Below, in pieces: positions 16,613 to 24,067 of a stretch of DNA of 41,518 nt. Positions within the stretch are counted from its first letter, which is position 1; each line of letters opens with the position of its first letter. The stretch comes from SVTX01 sp045632305. Lineage in GTDB: Bacteria > Bacillota > Clostridia > Oscillospirales > CAG-272. The notes beneath the pieces are model-generated. The model was not told the origin of the DNA. It made no database searches and worked only from the letters and a program-made list of their open reading frames with translations. The stretch covers positions 1-41,518 of the forward strand of contig JAZQWL010000003.1 of assembly GCA_045632305.1 (NCBI GenBank), in the 5' to 3' direction. The position numbers and the translations under genes are program-made.

Positions 16613-16641
16613 ATTGTAACACAATAATCCCCTCTTGTCAA
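16613..16641 (-). promoter_or_regulatory. Promoter of the radical SAM gene
   Basis: TTGACA (16636-16641), 17-bp spacer, TACAAT (16613-16618) with an extended -10 TGT. The -35 box directly abuts the T-tract of the preceding gene's terminator. Confidence 0.88.
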
Positions 16642-16646
16642 CAAAA

Positions 16647-16673
16647 ACACCCGAGGCGATCCGCCTCGGGTGT
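16647..16673 (-). terminator. Terminator of the aminotransferase gene
   Basis: A perfect 12-bp stem, ACACCCGAGGCG with its complement and a 3-nt loop, followed on the minus strand by TTTTTG. It is a classic intrinsic terminator just below the stop at 16679. Confidence 0.93.
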
Positions 16674-16678
16674 AAATA

Positions 16679-17956
16679 TTATGCAAGTAATTTTTCAACT
16701 ACGGCAAGACGCACGCAAAGAGTAAGGATACTCATAGCGCCGTCAAGGTCGGGATAATCGGCATAAGTGGGAGCAATTCTGATATGACTGTCATGCTCGT
16801 CGCGTCCGTAAGGGTAAGTCGCGCCCACGTTCGTAAGCACAAGTCCTGCCGCCTTGCAAAGCTCGTAGGTTCTTTGAGCGCATCCGTCGTACACGTAAAG
16901 ACTTATAAAATATCCGCCGCGGGGATTTGTCCATCTAGCAACGTCAAGTCCTCCAAGATCATGCTCGAATTTATTTAAAACAAGACGGAACTTGGGATAA
17001 AGCAAAGCCGCATGCTTTCTCATGTGCGCTAAAATGCCGTCGGCATTGCCGAAATATTTAACGTGACGGATCTGATTTATCTTATCAAAGCTGATGGTCT
17101 GCGCGTCCATGATCGCCTTGATCTGCTTCATATTATTTGGGCTCGCGGCAAAAACGGCAACACCCGCTCCGGGGTACGTGATCTTCGAGGTGGATGCAAA
17201 TTCCATAACTCTGTCCTCTGTTCCATACTTGCGGCACAGAGTGAAAATATCGGCGAGCTTATCGCCTTCTTCGAAGAAATCGTGAACCGCGTACGCGTTA
17301 TCCCACATGATCTTAAAGTCGGGAGCCGCGGTCTTCATCTTCGCCAAGCGCTCAACGGTTTCGTCGCTATATGTGATACCGTCGGGATTAGAATACTTCG
17401 GAATACACCAGATGCCCTTTATCTGAGGATCGTTTGCAACAAGCTCCTCAACCTTATCCATATCGGGGCCCGTCTCGGTCATTTTAATATTTATCATCTC
17501 GATGCCAAGAGTTTCCGTAATCTTGAAATGACGGTCATATCCGGGTACGGGACAGAGAAACTTGACCTTTTCCTCACGGCACCAGGGACGTTCGCTTCCG
17601 TATACTCCGTAAAGCATCGCGCGGGACATATAGTCATACATAAGCGTAAGAGACGAGCTGCCGCCGACAAAAATATATTCGTACGGAACGCCGAGAAGCT
17701 CGGAGAACATTCTCTTCGCCTCGGGAATACCGTCAAAAAGACCGTAGTTTCTGCAATCGAATCCGTTCTCCGCAATACAATCCTTACCGCTTGCGATAAC
17801 GGTAAGCATTCCGTCGCTGAGGTTGAGCTGCTCGGTATCGGGCTTTCCCCTCGCCAGATCGAAGGAATATCCCTTTTTCTGCATTTCAGCATATTCGACT
17901 TCAAGCGCAGATTTCAAAGACAAAAGCTCTTCTCTGCTCATTTCTGTGTATTTCAT
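16679..17956 (-). CDS. PLP-dependent aminotransferase (aspartate aminotransferase-like, PF12897 type)
   Basis: A 425-residue fold-type I aminotransferase. It has the N-terminal SFDLARGKPDTEQLNLSDGM, the FVGGSSSLTLMYDYMSRA cofactor loop, the MWDNAYAVHDF aspartate region and the Schiff-base lysine in FASTSKITYPGAGVAV. The C terminus carries RGGYFISLYV and HIRIAPTYADYPDLD. This arrangement matches the aspartate aminotransferase group distinct from the classical AspC. It likely interconverts aspartate or alanine with 2-oxoglutarate. The ATG at 17956 is preceded by AGGAAGATTGATTTT; the longer frame to 18022 adds a non-conserved leader. Confidence 0.9.
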   Translation of the reverse strand: MKYTEMSREELLSLKSALEVEYAEMQKKGYSFDLARGKPDTEQLNLSDGMLTVIASGKDCIAENGFDCRNYGLFDGIPEAKRMFSELLGVPYEYIFVGGSSSLTLMYDYMSRAMLYGVYGSERPWCREEKVKFLCPVPGYDRHFKITETLGIEMINIKMTETGPDMDKVEELVANDPQIKGIWCIPKYSNPDGITYSDETVERLAKMKTAAPDFKIMWDNAYAVHDFFEEGDKLADIFTLCRKYGTEDRVMEFASTSKITYPGAGVAVFAASPNNMKQIKAIMDAQTISFDKINQIRHVKYFGNADGILAHMRKHAALLYPKFRLVLNKFEHDLGGLDVARWTNPRGGYFISLYVYDGCAQRTYELCKAAGLVLTNVGATYPYGRDEHDSHIRIAPTYADYPDLDGAMSILTLCVRLAVVEKLLA

Positions 17957-18060
17957 AAAATCAATCTTCCTTTTCACAGCAAATTGATATAATTTTGAAT
18001 TTTTATCTTTCAAATTATTCATTTTTGAGTTCCGATAGCCATCGAAACAACAACGTATGC

Positions 18061-18089
18061 ATTATACCACAGTTAAATCAAAAAAGCAA
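18061..18089 (-). promoter_or_regulatory. Promoter of the aminotransferase gene
   Basis: TTGCTT (18084-18089), 17-bp spacer, TATAAT (18061-18066) with an extended -10 TGG. It gives a leader of about 100 nt. No riboswitch fold was recognised in it. Confidence 0.82.
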
Positions 18090-18118
18090 GATGTTTTTTG
18101 AAATTTTGCAAAAATTTG

Positions 18119-20551
18119 TTATTTTTTTATATTTTGCCAAAATCTGCGTGCAATTTCTGCAAGAGATTGTGAATTCCCTGCAAATTTTACGTGCTTCCAT
18201 TCATCGGGAAACAACCTTATATACCTCGGCTCGCTGTATCTGTCATCGATCAAAACTGCAATTCCGACATCATCACTCTTTCGTATTACACGTCCCGTCG
18301 CCTGAAGCACACTGTTGAATCCGGGGTAGGTGTATGCATAATCATACCCCTCTCCACATTTTTCATCGTAATACTCACGAATGATATTATTCGTATCGGA
18401 GATGCCCGGCATACCGACACCCACGACGATACTGCCGATAAGTCGATTGCCCGGAAGGTCGATACCCTCAGAAAACATTCCGCCGATAACACAGAAGCCG
18501 ACTCTCAGCACGCCCGTATCATCCTTAAAGAAACCAAGAAACTCCTCTCGATCACGCGCGGTCATGTTTTTCTTCTGGATAACGGTCCTGACCTTGCCGT
18601 ACTTTTCGACAAATGCGCTATGCACCTTTTCCATATAATCGTACGACGGGAAGAAAACGAGATAATTGCCCGCCTTTGCGCTCGCGGTCGCAGCAATGCA
18701 CGATACGATCTTCTTAATTGATCGCTCTCTGTCCTCATAACGGGTGCTGATGGAATCGACCACCGCAACGCACAGATTTTCACTGTCAAACGGAGAGGTA
18801 AATCTCACCGACACCGCCTTCTCTCCTCCGCCGAGGATCTCCGCATAATATTCCGCAGGAGTAAGAGTTGCGGAGAACATGATGCTCGCAGCCGCCTTAT
18901 CCTGAACTGCGGACAGATGAGCGGACGGATCAAGACAGTACATAAGCTGGCTTATCTCTTCACCGTAAACGTTTGTAAAGGACAGATACCCCTCGCCAAA
19001 GCCCTCTGCAAGCTTCAAAAATTCCTCGCATTTATAAAGAAGATCGTCAATTTTAAGGTAAATATCGCTTCCCTGATTATTCTTCTGCCAGATATCAATT
19101 CCCTTTTTGAGCTTTCCGACCTTGTCGATAAGCTCAAACGGTGGCTCGTGGCTTACGTTGTATCCGTAATTCACCCCATCCGCCGTCTGCTTCATGCTGT
19201 CGGCGCACGCTTCCCCGAGCTTGTCGAACACCTCGGACACGTCCTTGATCTTACGCGACAGATCGTCCGAGCCGTTTCTGTACTCATACAAGGCAAGCTT
19301 ATGCGCGGCATCAAAGTCGCTCTTTTGCAGCGCGGAAGAATACATATCCCTCGCTCTCTTCGGTAAATTATGCGCCTCGTCGACAAGAAAAACGTATCTT
19401 TCCTTGGCATCGTCAAAATAGCGTCGGAGATATACCATGGGAGAAAAAACGTAGTTGTAATCGCAAATAATAAGATCGCAGTACTCGGACAGATCGAGAG
19501 ACAACTCGTACGGGCAGACCTCGTATTCGCGAGCGTATTGCAAGATAAGATCGCGGTTGAATTCTCTATGATTCTGCAGCATCGCAAAAATTACCGTGTC
19601 GCGCTTTTTATAATAATCCTTCGCATATTTGCATACGTCGGGACGGCAGGAAAGCTTAAGCCGTCCGCTAATTTTATCCTTGGCATCGCAAAGGCACATA
19701 TATTCCTTAGCGGACAAGCTGATAGTATAAATATCTCCTCCGCCCTCGCGTATCTTCATAGCGGCGTTATATGCCTCGCGCTTGATACTCGTCTTTGATG
19801 TAAGATAAAATATCTTATCCACCGCTCCGTCTCCGAATGCGCGCACCGACGGATAAATGACCGAAATGGTCTTGCCGATACCCGTAGGCGCCTGACAGAA
19901 CAAACGTGAGCCCTGCTTTATATCGTAATAGCATTCGCGCACCATCTCGTCCTGACTTTCACGAAGATTCTCATACGGGAATTTTGTCAACTTGGCGGAT
20001 TCGCGACGGTATAAATACTTATCGCGCAAAAAACTCGCCTTCATATACGCCGCCGACAAAAATTGAGTATAATAATCGCGAAGCTCGTCAATGCAGACCT
20101 GCTTTTCGGCATATCTTATCTCTCCGTCGTCGGTATTGTAATACGTAAGACGGGTATTTACAGACTGAAGATTTTTAGAGATGCAGAAAAAGTAAGCGAA
20201 AATATAAACTCTGGCGGCATGAAATCCGCTTCCCTCATTCGAAAGTCCGAAATTTGACGTAGCTTTGATCTCGTCTACGGTAAACTCTCCCTCATCACAG
20301 ATTATGCCGTCGGGCGTTCCCGTGACATAAAAATAGATGTCGTCTATCTTACTTGTGTTCTTGAATCTTACACCCGTGTGATAAATATCGCCATGGCTTT
20401 TCTGTATCTTTTTGTGGATCGACGTTCCCGCCATTTCCTTTATTCCCGCAAGACCGAAGCCGCGGCTATCAATATGACCCTCGGGACAAGCTAACATGGC
20501 AAGGTCGCTGACTGTCATTTCTATCGTATCGTTTTCGTGATTGTATTTCAT
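18119..20551 (-). CDS. XPD/DinG-type DNA helicase with N-terminal PD-(D/E)XK nuclease domain
   Basis: An 810-residue fusion. Residues about 1-190 form a RecB/Cas4-like nuclease domain: H46 (TSIHKKI), PD at 80-81 (TGTPDGIICD) and E94-x-K96 (VDEIKAT). The rest is a superfamily 2 XPD-like helicase. It has Walker A in FCQAPTGIGKTISV, four cysteines for an Fe-S cluster (within EYMCLCDAK, CRPDVCKYA and YEVCPYE), the DEAH box VFLVDEAHNL and motif VI QATGRVIRKSDD. It should unwind and trim branched or damaged DNA. It has a monocistronic promoter and ends before the aminotransferase promoter. The ATG is preceded by CGGAGGGAAAGCT. Confidence 0.92.
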   Translation of the reverse strand: MKYNHENDTIEMTVSDLAMLACPEGHIDSRGFGLAGIKEMAGTSIHKKIQKSHGDIYHTGVRFKNTSKIDDIYFYVTGTPDGIICDEGEFTVDEIKATSNFGLSNEGSGFHAARVYIFAYFFCISKNLQSVNTRLTYYNTDDGEIRYAEKQVCIDELRDYYTQFLSAAYMKASFLRDKYLYRRESAKLTKFPYENLRESQDEMVRECYYDIKQGSRLFCQAPTGIGKTISVIYPSVRAFGDGAVDKIFYLTSKTSIKREAYNAAMKIREGGGDIYTISLSAKEYMCLCDAKDKISGRLKLSCRPDVCKYAKDYYKKRDTVIFAMLQNHREFNRDLILQYAREYEVCPYELSLDLSEYCDLIICDYNYVFSPMVYLRRYFDDAKERYVFLVDEAHNLPKRARDMYSSALQKSDFDAAHKLALYEYRNGSDDLSRKIKDVSEVFDKLGEACADSMKQTADGVNYGYNVSHEPPFELIDKVGKLKKGIDIWQKNNQGSDIYLKIDDLLYKCEEFLKLAEGFGEGYLSFTNVYGEEISQLMYCLDPSAHLSAVQDKAAASIMFSATLTPAEYYAEILGGGEKAVSVRFTSPFDSENLCVAVVDSISTRYEDRERSIKKIVSCIAATASAKAGNYLVFFPSYDYMEKVHSAFVEKYGKVRTVIQKKNMTARDREEFLGFFKDDTGVLRVGFCVIGGMFSEGIDLPGNRLIGSIVVGVGMPGISDTNNIIREYYDEKCGEGYDYAYTYPGFNSVLQATGRVIRKSDDVGIAVLIDDRYSEPRYIRLFPDEWKHVKFAGNSQSLAEIARRFWQNIKK

Positions 20552-20584
20552 AGCTTTCCCTCCGATCCTTCAACAATATATACC

Positions 20585-20613
20585 ATTATACCACTTTTTA
20601 CGACACCCGTCAA
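20585..20613 (-). promoter_or_regulatory. Promoter of the nuclease-helicase gene
   Basis: TTGACG (20608-20613), 17-bp spacer, TATAAT (20585-20590) with an extended -10 TGG. It is divergent to the mecA-like promoter. No LexA-type box was seen. Confidence 0.88.
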
Positions 20614-20659
20614 CCGACAGAGGAAAGAAAAGCCAGAAAAAATACCATAAATTTAGGGG

Positions 20660-20688
20660 TTACATTTTCAACGCTTCGGTATTATAAT
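20660..20688 (+). promoter_or_regulatory. Promoter of the mecA-like gene
   Basis: TTACAT (20660-20665), 17-bp spacer, TATAAT (20683-20688). It lies 30 bp before the start codon, which carries an AGGAGGAAGAA ribosome site. Confidence 0.75.
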
Positions 20689-20719
20689 AATAGTATAAAC
20701 AACTAAAAAGGAGGAAGAA

Positions 20720-21283
20720 ATGGAGCTTATACTTATTTCCTCAAACAAGCTAAAGGTAATTCTGAGCGAAAAAGAAATGGAAAAATACGGCCTTCATTAC
20801 GCCGTCGCGACAGATAAGAAGCATCTTAATTCACTTCTCACCGATATAAAGAAAAAATCGGGCTTTAACACGGACAACGGCTCGATATACGTCGAAATGT
20901 TCGAATCTCTCGATGGCGGTTGCGAAATATTCATCACCCGCGAGGTCACAAGCGTCCAAAAGGCGGGTGCAGGCGCGCCCAAGAAAAGCTCTGTGGAAAG
21001 CATCATTACATATAAATTCAATTCGGCAGAGGACATAATTTCCGCATCGAAAATACTTTTTTCAAAAAAGCTCAAGCATGAAAGCAGACTTTTCTGCGAC
21101 GAGCGGGGCTTCTTTTACCTATTATTGACCTTTGCTTCGGGATTTAACTCCAATAGTGCCGAGCTTATATTTTTAAATGATTTCGGAGCTTTGGCGCGCG
21201 AACGGTATATTCGCGAATACCTTGACGAGCACGGGCAACTTATCTGTGTAAAGGATGCGGTCGAAACGCTCGCAAAAATATAA
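20720..21283 (+). CDS. mecA: MecA-like adaptor protein
   Basis: A 187-residue protein with the two-domain MecA layout. The N-terminal substrate-recognition domain is about residues 1-85 and ends in GSIYVEMFESLDGGCEIFITRE. The C-terminal ClpC-binding domain has ITYKFNSAEDIISASKILF, an SRLFCDERGFFYLLLTF strand pair and the late YLDEHGQLI. MecA adaptors bring substrates such as ComK to the ClpCP protease in Bacillus. The substrate here is unknown. It stands alone between its promoter and a shared terminator. Confidence 0.85.
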   Translation: MELILISSNKLKVILSEKEMEKYGLHYAVATDKKHLNSLLTDIKKKSGFNTDNGSIYVEMFESLDGGCEIFITREVTSVQKAGAGAPKKSSVESIITYKFNSAEDIISASKILFSKKLKHESRLFCDERGFFYLLLTFASGFNSNSAELIFLNDFGALARERYIREYLDEHGQLICVKDAVETLAKI

Positions 21284-21309
21284 AAACGCCTATGATATCA
21301 TAGGCGTTT
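21284..21309. terminator. Bidirectional terminator between mecA-like and divIC genes
   Basis: A perfect palindrome (AAACGCCTATGA and its mirror), AT-flanked on both sides, lies between the convergent stops. It overlaps the divIC stop codon at 21308. Confidence 0.9.
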
Positions 21310-21727
21310 ATTTATTTGCGTCATTATAATAGATCGTTTCATCTGGATAGTAAAGACCAAGCTTCTCCTTCGCCATGCGAACCATATATTCGTAGCTGTC
21401 CTTGGGTACACCGATAAGATACTGAAGCTCGTCGATCTCATGCTCGATCTCGGCAACCTTGACCTCAAGCGCTGCTTTGCGCTTCTGAAGCTCGGTATAG
21501 CGCATAAAGCTTACGGAAAATATCACGATCGAAGCGACAAGCAACACCACAAGTAAAATCTTGAATATCGCCACGTGATTCGGACGGCTGAAGCTCTCTA
21601 CCACCTCGCCCGTCATCTGTTCCATTTCACGGTTTTTTATACCCTCGTCATGGCTTTTCTGCTCTTCTGCCGATAACGATTCGTTCTTTTCGGCGATCTT
21701 TTGTCTGATCTTCTTTAACAGTGACAT
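21308..21727 (-). CDS. divIC: Septum formation initiator, DivIC/FtsB-like
   Basis: A 139-residue bitopic membrane protein. An N-terminal cytoplasmic charged region is followed by one membrane helix (AIFKILLVVLLVASIVIFSV), then an extracellular coiled coil (ELQKRKAALEVKVAEIEHEIDELQ) and the family ending MVRMAKEKLGLYYPDETIYY. It scaffolds the divisome with FtsL and DivIB. The cytoplasmic part is longer than in Bacillus DivIC. The start at 21727 has a GGAAGAAA site and lies 80 nt inside the 3' end of yabQ. Confidence 0.9.
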   Translation of the reverse strand: MSLLKKIRQKIAEKNESLSAEEQKSHDEGIKNREMEQMTGEVVESFSRPNHVAIFKILLVVLLVASIVIFSVSFMRYTELQKRKAALEVKVAEIEHEIDELQYLIGVPKDSYEYMVRMAKEKLGLYYPDETIYYNDANK

Positions 21728-22253
21728 TTTCTTCCTTTCCCGCAAGCCGCATCCGTTCTTCCTCTCTGCGCTCCCGTTTTTTCTTTACTCTATCTTTAAT
21801 TATACAAATAATCTTTCCCAATGTCAAGTGATAAAGCCAAAAAATCGGCTTTGTAATTTTTAACAGTACGGAGAACAAAAAGATCGCGAGCTTTTTTATT
21901 ACTGAAACTGCCCATGAGCAAAGAAAAACAAACGGTCTTGACAACGTCATACGAACAAAAGCGAATCCAAGCGCCGCACATATCAATATCAAACCTCGGA
22001 ACACGCCGCCGTTCGTATAATAAGCAAGGATCAGAAACGAAAACGCGACTGTTATGCAGAAGAAAAGATCCGTAAGTGAAAGAAAAATCAGCTTTGGTAT
22101 GAAAAACCTTCCCTCCCTGAGACGGGAAATGCTCGTGCTGACCGAAAAAGCATTCCGAAAAACGCGAATAACGTCATATAAAAGGCAAAGTCCCGCTCCG
22201 AGCGCAATACTCCAGATAACAAGCCACCTTATATTGTCCGTGAAAACAAGCAT
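21648..22253 (-). CDS. yabQ: Spore cortex biosynthesis protein YabQ
   Basis: A 201-residue membrane protein. It opens with the YabQ-type WLVIWSIALGAGLCLLYDVIRVFR and has about four membrane helices to residue 130. A highly charged Lys/Arg/Glu tail follows. YabQ is needed for cortex formation in Bacillus spores and localises to the forespore membranes. The start codon overlaps the yabP stop by one base (TAATG). The tail region is encoded over the first 80 nt of divIC in another frame. Confidence 0.9.
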   Translation of the reverse strand: MLVFTDNIRWLVIWSIALGAGLCLLYDVIRVFRNAFSVSTSISRLREGRFFIPKLIFLSLTDLFFCITVAFSFLILAYYTNGGVFRGLILICAALGFAFVRMTLSRPFVFLCSWAVSVIKKLAIFLFSVLLKITKPIFWLYHLTLGKIICIIKDRVKKKRERREEERMRLAGKEENVTVKEDQTKDRRKERIVIGRRAEKP

Positions 22254-22528
22254 TACTTATTTCTGCCGAAAAATCCTTTCTTCGGCGCATAATTCTCTCT
22301 TACGTAAAATACCGCGATCAAAGTTCCCTGCACCTCTACGTTCCCCGTGTCGAGGTCGAGCGCGGATACCTTCAGCTCCTCTCCCTCAACAATCATCTCA
22401 CCGCACACCGTTTTGAGCTGCACGTGCGATTCGTCAAAGCTCGACACGTCAAGAGCTCCGCTTATCTTGATACCCTCGCGATTGCAAGAAGAAATAACGT
22501 GCTCCCTTGACTTACCCATCTCCTGCAT
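22253..22528 (-). CDS. yabP: Sporulation protein YabP
   Basis: A 91-residue YabP/YqfC-family protein. It has the core ISGALDVSSFDESHVQLKTVCGEMIVEGEELKVSALDLDTGNVEVQG, and ends in GFFGRNK as family members do (FF[KGR] type). YabP acts with YabQ in cortex formation. The ATG at 22528 is preferred because GGAGG lies 7 nt upstream, although that site is buried in a hairpin (22537-22574). An ATG three codons downstream lacks proper spacing. Confidence 0.93.
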   Translation of the reverse strand: MQEMGKSREHVISSCNREGIKISGALDVSSFDESHVQLKTVCGEMIVEGEELKVSALDLDTGNVEVQGTLIAVFYVRENYAPKKGFFGRNK

Positions 22529-22574
22529 AAAAAAACCTCCGCATATAAACCTTTTCGGTAAAATATATGCGGAG
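22529..22574 (-). promoter_or_regulatory. Terminator-like hairpin that also covers the yabP ribosome binding site
   Basis: On the minus strand an 11-bp stem (CTCCGCATATA / TATATGCGGAG, 22564-22574 with 22537-22547) with a small inner ACC-GAAAA-GGT stem is followed by seven Ts and then the yabP ATG. The 3' arm contains the GGAGG ribosome site (22536-22540). The structure can thus end transcription after rqcP, block yabP translation, or both. Confidence 0.75.
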
Positions 22575-22584
22575 ATAGATAAAT

Positions 22585-22827
22585 TTATTCAATTACCTCA
22601 TAGAGCGAGGACGCGTCTGCCTTTGCGGTAAATTCACGAATATCAAGAACTCTTACCTTGAGCTTTCTCTGCCCGAAGCTGACCTCGATGATATCGCCTT
22701 CTTTTACGTCATAGGACGCCTTTGCCGCTCTGCCATTTACAGTTACGTGCTCGGCATCGCATGCATCGTTTGCGACGGTTCTTCTCTTTATGATACGGGA
22801 GACCTTTAAATATTTGTCAAGTCTCAT
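22585..22827 (-). CDS. rqcP: RqcP (YabO), S4-domain ribosome quality control factor
   Basis: An 80-residue S4 RNA-binding protein, MRLDKYLKVSRIIKRRTVANDACD followed by VNGRAAKASYDVKEGDIIEV. In Bacillus RqcP binds stalled 50S-peptidyl-tRNA complexes with RqcH during poly-alanine tailing. It overlaps hup by 4 nt (ATGA) and precedes yabP, the same order as in the Bacillus yabO-yabP-yabQ-divIC region. Confidence 0.95.
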   Translation of the reverse strand: MRLDKYLKVSRIIKRRTVANDACDAEHVTVNGRAAKASYDVKEGDIIEVSFGQRKLKVRVLDIREFTAKADASSLYEVIE

Positions 22828-23099
22828 CCATTAACCTTATCCTTGAGCGTGCTGCCTGCGCTGAAGGAAACGTACTTGGAAGCGGGAATCTCAACAGGAG
22901 CGCCTGTCTTGGGATTTCTGCCTGTTCTTGCTTCGCGAGTCTTAACCTCGAAGCTGCCGAAACCTGTGATCTTTACGTCTTCGCCGTTAGCAAGTGCTTC
23001 AACGATCACGTCAAGAACTGCGGAAACTGCTGTAGCGGAATCCTTCTTTGTCATCTTAGTGCGGTTAGCAACCGCATCTGTGAGCTGTAACTTGTTCAT
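22824..23099 (-). CDS. hup: HU family DNA-binding protein
   Basis: A 91-residue HU protein with the full family pattern: MNKLQLTDAVANRTKMTKKD, VKITGFGSFEVKTREARTGRNPKTG and PASKYVSFSAGSTLKDKV. It bends and compacts DNA as a dimer. It is the first gene of the operon with a consensus promoter, so rqcP and perhaps the sporulation genes share its strong transcription. Confidence 0.97.
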   Translation of the reverse strand: MNKLQLTDAVANRTKMTKKDSATAVSAVLDVIVEALANGEDVKITGFGSFEVKTREARTGRNPKTGAPVEIPASKYVSFSAGSTLKDKVNG

Positions 23100-23150
23100 A
23101 ATTTAAATCTCCTTTGGTGTTTATTATGATTTTTCATCATCTGTGTTTAT

Positions 23151-23179
23151 ATTATAACACACTTTGGCAAATTTTTCAA
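23151..23179 (-). promoter_or_regulatory. Promoter of hup-rqcP
   Basis: TTGAAA (23174-23179), 17-bp spacer, TATAAT (23151-23156) with an extended -10 TGT, about 50 nt before the HU start. Confidence 0.85.
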
Positions 23180-23245
23180 TAGCTTTCACAAAATATTTTT
23201 ACATTTTTCGATGTTTTTTGAGAATATTTTATACAAAATGACTAA

Positions 23246-24055
23246 TCATTTGTGCTTTATTTCATCCCATATAGCATCGAGCTGCTCCATGCTCATTTTA
23301 TCGATCTCAAGTCCCCTCTCGATCGTTGCCTTCTCCACCTTTTCGAATCTACCGATGAACTTATTGACCGCCTTGAAAAGCGCCTCCTCGGAATCAACGC
23401 CCGCCTTTCTTGCAAGACTCGTTACCGTCAAAAGAAGATCACCGATCTCCTCTTCAACATGTGCCTTGTCCCCGCTCTCCATTGCCTCCTTGACCTCGCG
23501 CGTCTCCTCATAGATCTTCTCGATTACAAGATCCGCGTTCTCGAAATCAAAGAAGGACGCCTTCTTGCCAACCTTCTGAGCGCGAAGCAATGCAGGAAAC
23601 ATGGGCGGGATAGCGCGGAGCTTGTCCGTATAAGTTACTCTGCTCTTTTCAACGTTCTTGATCGCCTCCCAATTTTTAAGCACGTCCTCACTGGTCTTAG
23701 CGTCATTGTCACCGAAGATGTGGGGATGGCGGTGGATAAGCTTCACGCAAACGTCGTTCGCAACGTCGTTTACGTCAAACGTGCCTGTCTCCTCCTCCAT
23801 TCTCGCATGAAAAACTATCTGAAGCATTACGTCGCCAAGCTCCTCGCGAAGAAGCTTAGCGTCATCGTTGTCGATCGCCTCGATCACCTCGTACGTCTCC
23901 TCGATGAAATTGTTTCTAATAGACTTATGCGTCTGCTCTCTGTCCCAGGGGCATCCGCCTTCACTGCGAAGAAGCTCCATAATAGTTACGAGATCGTCGA
24001 AGCTATAGCTCTCCTTAGCCAAAAGGTTATTTATTTTTTCCTGTCTTGTGTTCAT
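23246..24055 (-). CDS. mazG: Nucleoside triphosphate pyrophosphohydrolase MazG
   Basis: A 269-residue protein with two MazG domains. The first contains GGCPWDREQTHKSIRNNFIEETYEVIEAID with the metal-binding EExxE/D pattern and ELGDVMLQIVFHARM. The second contains KIYEETREVKEAMESGDKAHVEEEIGDLLLTVTSLAR. It hydrolyses (d)NTPs to NMPs and cleans the nucleotide pool. It follows uvrA by 12 nt in a nucleotide-excision-repair operon. In Bacillus the corresponding gene (yabN) is near rqcP-yabP, so gene order is partly conserved here too. Confidence 0.95.
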   Translation of the reverse strand: MNTRQEKINNLLAKESYSFDDLVTIMELLRSEGGCPWDREQTHKSIRNNFIEETYEVIEAIDNDDAKLLREELGDVMLQIVFHARMEEETGTFDVNDVANDVCVKLIHRHPHIFGDNDAKTSEDVLKNWEAIKNVEKSRVTYTDKLRAIPPMFPALLRAQKVGKKASFFDFENADLVIEKIYEETREVKEAMESGDKAHVEEEIGDLLLTVTSLARKAGVDSEEALFKAVNKFIGRFEKVEKATIERGLEIDKMSMEQLDAIWDEIKHK

Positions 24056-24067
24056 TTCGTTTTCCCC

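Noticed and set aside
23236..23251. Hairpin AAATGA/TCATTT at the mazG stop as terminator
   Set aside because: Only a 6-bp AT-rich stem overlapping the coding end; too weak to support a call.
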